This document shows positions 61,060 to 64,000 of a stretch of 64,000 bases of DNA, piece after piece. The notes under the pieces are model-generated. The model was not told where the DNA came from, ran no database searches, and saw only the letters and a program-made list of their open reading frames with translations. The first letter of the stretch is position 1. Each line of letters opens with the position of its first letter. The stretch spans positions 62,001 to 126,000 of the forward strand of contig NZ_JAJJOE010000007.1 of the NCBI RefSeq assembly GCF_020907405.1, given 5' to 3'. Origin of the DNA: Arthrobacter sp. zg-Y769 (lineage in GTDB: Bacteria > Actinomycetota > Actinomycetes > Actinomycetales > Micrococcaceae). The position numbers and the translations under genes are program-made.

Positions 61060-62327
61060 GAGACCACCTCTACCTTCGTGATCTTGGAGAGTTCCCGGCG
61101 TACGGCCAGCATGGCCGTGTACGTGCAGAAGATCCGCATGGGAACCCCGGGGGAGTCCTTGATGAAACGCTTCAGTCCGTCCGTGATGTCCGGTTCGATG
61201 GTGCGCACCGGCACGTCGTCGTACTTCAGCCGCAGGGCCATGTCGTAGGCGCGGACGCCGCTGACGACGTCGACGCCGCCCTCGGCCAGGGACTCGAAGT
61301 CCACGTCCCACAGCCAGGACATGTCCCGGCCGTCGGCGTAGTTGTCATTGATGGCGATCATGGTCGAATAGCCGTGGGCGGCAAAGGACTTCAGGCCCAG
61401 ACGGAAGCCGCTGGGATTCTTCACCAGCACCAGCTCCAGCGGCTGGCCGTTGACGGTCAGGGACTCGCCGCGGCCGAAGGCAGGCTCCACGTTGGCCAGC
61501 GCCTCGAACAGGGCATCGGAATCCAGGTCATCGCCCTTGATGGTGCGGGCGAAGGCCAGGGCTGCAGCGGCATTGAAGATGTTGTAGACGCCGCGCAGCT
61601 TCAGCCCGGAGGTGCGGACCTGTCCGTCGATCAGGAAGTCCGCGTCCGCCTCACTGACGCGTTCCAGGACGACGTCGGCCTGCTGGGTGGCTGCCAGGGC
61701 CTCGGCGAGGCTGCCGCGCATCTCGTCGTCGTTGGGGAAGGTGCTGCGCAGCGAGGCGTCGAGCCCGAAGTACACGGCGCGCTGGCCGTTCAGGGACTCG
61801 GCAATACCCGCAACGCGGGGGTCTTCACGGTTCAGGACCACCGTCTCCGTGGTGGCCCGGGCAATGGTTTCGAGCAGGCGCGTGGTCTTGTCGATCTCGC
61901 CGAACCGGTCCAGCTGGTCACGCAGGACATTCAGCAGCAGGCTGTAGCGCGGCCGGATCAGTTTCACGAAGTGCACGGCGTGCGCCTCGTCCAGCTCCAG
62001 GACGGCGATGTCCGCGTCCAGGTGCCCGCGCAGGTTCACTTCGCCCAGCAGCGCCGCGGCAACACCGCGGGTGAAGTTGCTGCCCGTGCGGTTGGTGAAA
62101 ACCTTCAGCCCCTGGCTCTCGAGCAGCTCCACCACCATCTTGGTAGTGGTGGTCTTGCCGTTGGTTCCGGAGACGACGGCGACGCCGAGCGGCAGGTCCG
62201 CGAGGGTGCGGCGGATGAAATCGGGGTCGATCTTCTCCACCACCAGGCCCGGCAGGGCGGAGCCGCCGCCACGCAGTTTGGAGGCACTGCGGACCAGTTT
62301 TCCGACCAGGATGGAGAAAGAACTCAT
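61056..62327 (-). CDS. murT: lipid II isoglutaminyl synthase subunit MurT, without zinc ribbon
   Basis: A 423-residue Mur ligase-like ATPase. The P-loop is SGTNGKTTTTK at about residue 53, followed by LELDEAHAV and LLLNVLRDQLDRFGEID. A DUF1727 C-terminal part (LVKNPSGFRLGL, NDNYADGRDMSWLWDVDFE) contacts GatD. The four-Cys zinc ribbon found in S. aureus and S. pneumoniae MurT is missing: the segment from GLDASLRSTF to LRGVYNIFNAA has no cysteine. TATATT lies near the start as a possible -10. Confidence 0.93.
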   Translation of the reverse strand: MSSFSILVGKLVRSASKLRGGGSALPGLVVEKIDPDFIRRTLADLPLGVAVVSGTNGKTTTTKMVVELLESQGLKVFTNRTGSNFTRGVAAALLGEVNLRGHLDADIAVLELDEAHAVHFVKLIRPRYSLLLNVLRDQLDRFGEIDKTTRLLETIARATTETVVLNREDPRVAGIAESLNGQRAVYFGLDASLRSTFPNDDEMRGSLAEALAATQQADVVLERVSEADADFLIDGQVRTSGLKLRGVYNIFNAAAALAFARTIKGDDLDSDALFEALANVEPAFGRGESLTVNGQPLELVLVKNPSGFRLGLKSFAAHGYSTMIAINDNYADGRDMSWLWDVDFESLAEGGVDVVSGVRAYDMALRLKYDDVPVRTIEPDITDGLKRFIKDSPGVPMRIFCTYTAMLAVRRELSKITKVEVVS

Positions 62328-62481
62328 GGTTACTGAATATAGCGCACACCCTTGATCCGGCGCCGATGCCGGGACGTGAGGCTGCACGCATCAGGGCAGG
62401 TCAGCGGCGTGACGGGCCTGCGGATTCGGCCCCGACCAGGGCACAGGAAGCGTTTCCGGCCCCGGAAACGGATTCGGTCGC

Positions 62482-62579
62482 TAGAATTGTGGCAGTGCGT
62501 TCGGGAAGCTTAGCTGGTCTCCCTGTTCGGGCCGGGTCTCCCGGAGTCCTGGACGGGCGGCAAGCAGCCGGACTTTTTT
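62482..62579 (+). promoter_or_regulatory. yebC promoter and terminator-like leader
   Basis: TAGAAT (62482-62487) is a likely -10. The leader then holds a 5-bp hairpin (CCGGG-TCT-CCCGG, 62532-62544) and a bulged GTCC/GGAC stem (62546-62573) followed by six T. This looks like an attenuator about 25 nt before yebC. A short GTG frame runs through it but has no support as a peptide. The remainder of 62328-62604 shows no gene. Confidence 0.4.
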
Positions 62580-62604
62580 ATCGATCAGAGGAGAAGCGTA
62601 GAGC

Positions 62605-63363
62605 ATGTCGGGCCACTCTAAATGGGCAACCACCAAGCACAAGAAGGCCGTAATTGATGCCAAGCGCGCCAAGTCCTTCGCCAAGCTGATCAAGAACATC
62701 GAAGTTGCAGCACGCGCCGGCGGGGCCGACATGGCAGGCAACCCGGCCCTGGAACTGGCCGTGTCAAAGGCCAAGAAGACCTCGGTCCCCATCGACAACA
62801 TCAACCGTGCGGTCAAGCGCGGCGCCGGCCTGCTCGGTGAAGCCGTCGATTACCAGACCATCATGTACGAGGGCTACGGACCCCAGGGTTCCGCGCTGCT
62901 GATCGAGTGCCTTACGGACAACAAGAACCGTGCCGCCTCCGAGGTCCGCCTCGCGGTCACCCGCAACGGCGGCAACATGGGCGACCCCGGTTCCGTGGCC
63001 TACATGTTCACCCGCAAGGGCGTAGTGAACCTGCCCAAGAACGGCCTTACCGAAGACGACCTGCTGATGGCAGTCCTCGACGCCGGTGCGGACGAAGTAA
63101 AGGAATCCGGCGAGAACTTCGAGATCATCTCCGAGCCGCAGGATCTGCGCGCCGTCGTCGGCGCACTGGAAGAGGCGAGCATCGAGTACGAGACCGATGA
63201 AGCCGAATTCCTACCGTCCATGCACGTGGAACTGGACGCGGACGCTGCCCGCAAGTTCCTCAAGCTCGTGGACGCGCTTGAAGACCTCGACGACGTACAG
63301 AATGTCTACTCCAACGCTGATATCCCGGCCGCCGTTATGGCCGAGCTTGAAGAAGACGACTAA
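62605..63363 (+). CDS. yebC: YebC/PmpR family protein
   Basis: A 252-residue protein of three domains. It starts [23 protein letters not shown] and carries [27 protein letters not shown], both diagnostic. It was long called a transcription regulator, but related proteins act on ribosomes stalled at proline-rich stretches. AGAGGAG precedes the ATG. It is followed 11 nt later by ruvC, the usual order in many bacteria. Confidence 0.95.
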   Translation: MSGHSKWATTKHKKAVIDAKRAKSFAKLIKNIEVAARAGGADMAGNPALELAVSKAKKTSVPIDNINRAVKRGAGLLGEAVDYQTIMYEGYGPQGSALLIECLTDNKNRAASEVRLAVTRNGGNMGDPGSVAYMFTRKGVVNLPKNGLTEDDLLMAVLDAGADEVKESGENFEIISEPQDLRAVVGALEEASIEYETDEAEFLPSMHVELDADAARKFLKLVDALEDLDDVQNVYSNADIPAAVMAELEEDD

Positions 63364-63374
63364 GCGCCGCCTCC

Positions 63375-63971
63375 GTGTCCTTACGCGTCCTGGGGGTGGA
63401 CCCCGGCCTGACCCGCTGCGGCCTTGGAGTAGTTGAGGTCGAGGGAAACCGCCGGGCCACCCTCGTGGCCGTCGGAGTTGTCGGCACCGTCGCCGGAACC
63501 GCGCTTGACGCGCGGCTGCTGGTCATTTCCGAAGCCATCGACCTGTGGCTGGACACGCACCGGCCCGATGTCCTGGCCGTGGAACGGGTGTTCAGCCAGC
63601 TCAATGTCAGCACCGTCATGGGCACCGCCCAGGCATCCGGCGTCGTGATTGCCGCCGCCGCCCGGCGCGGCATCCCGGTGGCCCTGCACACCCCCACCGA
63701 GGTCAAGGCAGCGGTCACCGGCTCCGGCTCGGCCAATAAGGACGCCGTGGGCAAGATGGTGACCAAGATCCTGCGGCTGGACGAAATGCCCAAGCCGGCG
63801 GACGCCGCCGACGCCCTGGCCCTCGCGATCACGCATGCCTGGCGGCGCGGCGTCGCCGGTCCCGGACCCACTGCCGGCTCTGCGTCGCGGGGTACGGCGC
63901 CGGCGACCGGGCTGACCCCGGCCCAGCGGCTCTGGGCCGAAGCGGAAGCCCGGGCAAAACGCGGACGCTAG
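63375..63971 (+). CDS. ruvC: Holliday junction resolvase RuvC
   Basis: A 198-residue RNase-H-fold nuclease. Catalytic acids are Asp9 in [10 protein letters not shown], Glu70 in VERVFSQLN, and the late Asp pair in [15 protein letters not shown]. It cuts four-way junctions with RuvAB. The GTG start at 63375 fits the domain start. The tail is longer than usual and Ala/Gly-rich. No ruvA start is seen in the last 29 bases. Confidence 0.95.
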   Translation: MSLRVLGVDPGLTRCGLGVVEVEGNRRATLVAVGVVGTVAGTALDARLLVISEAIDLWLDTHRPDVLAVERVFSQLNVSTVMGTAQASGVVIAAAARRGIPVALHTPTEVKAAVTGSGSANKDAVGKMVTKILRLDEMPKPADAADALALAITHAWRRGVAGPGPTAGSASRGTAPATGLTPAQRLWAEAEARAKRGR

Positions 63972-64000
63972 CGGCCAGCGGGGGAATGCGGGCACCAGCA

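Noticed and set aside
62498-62653. A GTG-initiated short frame through the yebC leader
   Set aside because: It overlaps the start of yebC, lacks a ribosome site and has no recognisable peptide; the stems are the better explanation.
1-64000. tRNA, rRNA, CRISPR arrays, intact insertion sequences, replication origin
   Set aside because: I saw no cloverleaf with a T-arm GGTTCGA core, no regular spacer-repeat array and no transposase; only the resolvase relic hints at mobile DNA. A tRNAscan or IS search would settle this.

Overview
The window looks like chromosomal DNA of a high-GC actinobacterium, most likely Micrococcaceae (Arthrobacter sensu lato). Supporting signs are the codon use, mycothiol-linked genes (S-(hydroxymethyl)mycothiol dehydrogenase, a mycoredoxin), the thrS-HIT-pgsA order known from other Actinobacteria, MurT/GatD, mycobacterial-type SOS boxes (TCGAAC-N4-GTTCGA), and many genes whose -10 box sits about 7 nt before the start codon, as in leaderless transcripts. 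This assignment is inference; no rRNA or tRNA is present to confirm it.

Layout. 0-4 kb: a DUF1697 gene cut by the window edge, an alpha/beta hydrolase, an SDR, a VOC protein and a divergent WYL regulator. 4-7.2 kb: a three-gene cassette (YxxxD helical protein, 722-aa DUF1023-type hydrolase, lipoprotein) resembling an orphan type VII secretion cargo set. 7.2-13.5 kb: MOSC protein, D,D-carboxypeptidase, SOS-controlled umuDC, TM2 protein, epimerase, aldo/keto reductase. 13.5-15 kb: a lower-GC patch with two unknown genes. 15-21 kb: an SOS-controlled divergent pair (unknown 109-aa gene and an SRAP/HMCES protein), aldo/keto reductase, thioesterase, lipoate-ligase-like protein, a winged-helix/X25 fusion and a lipase maturation factor. 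21-31.4 kb: two near-identical 2TM genes on either side of an accessory stretch with a resolvase relic, a frameshifted nucleotidyltransferase, a beta-propeller protein, an MFS/SDR operon and its divergent MmyB-type regulator. 31.4-41.2 kb: DUF427 protein, lipoproteins, the formaldehyde-detoxification pair, mycoredoxin, a frameshifted second SRAP gene, chorismate mutase, DUF2087 protein, phosphatase. 41.4-49.3 kb: tandem DHA2 drug exporters, then SOS-controlled DUF6504-dnaE2. 49.4-52.6 kb: thrS-HIT-pgsA with a strong terminator. 52.7-60.3 kb: M3 peptidase, CapA-like lipoprotein, a methyltransferase pseudogene, an SOS-controlled DUF222/HNH gene and a toroidal cyclase-like protein. 60.3-64 kb: gatD-murT, then yebC-ruvC.

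The main theme is DNA damage. Four SOS boxes control umuDC, the SRAP pair, DUF6504-dnaE2 and the HNH gene. Within that set, UmuD keeps its catalytic serine but has no lysine anywhere, dnaE2 lacks an adjacent imuB, and the HNH start codon lies inside its own SOS box. Other leads are the YxxxD/hydrolase/lipoprotein cassette, a 66-bp promoter/operator module present twice (at the MmyB regulator and at the second 2TM gene), and several genes broken by single-base changes, two of them in homopolymers. Long reading frames opposite dnaE2, thrS and the transporters are GC-driven shadows and are left out.
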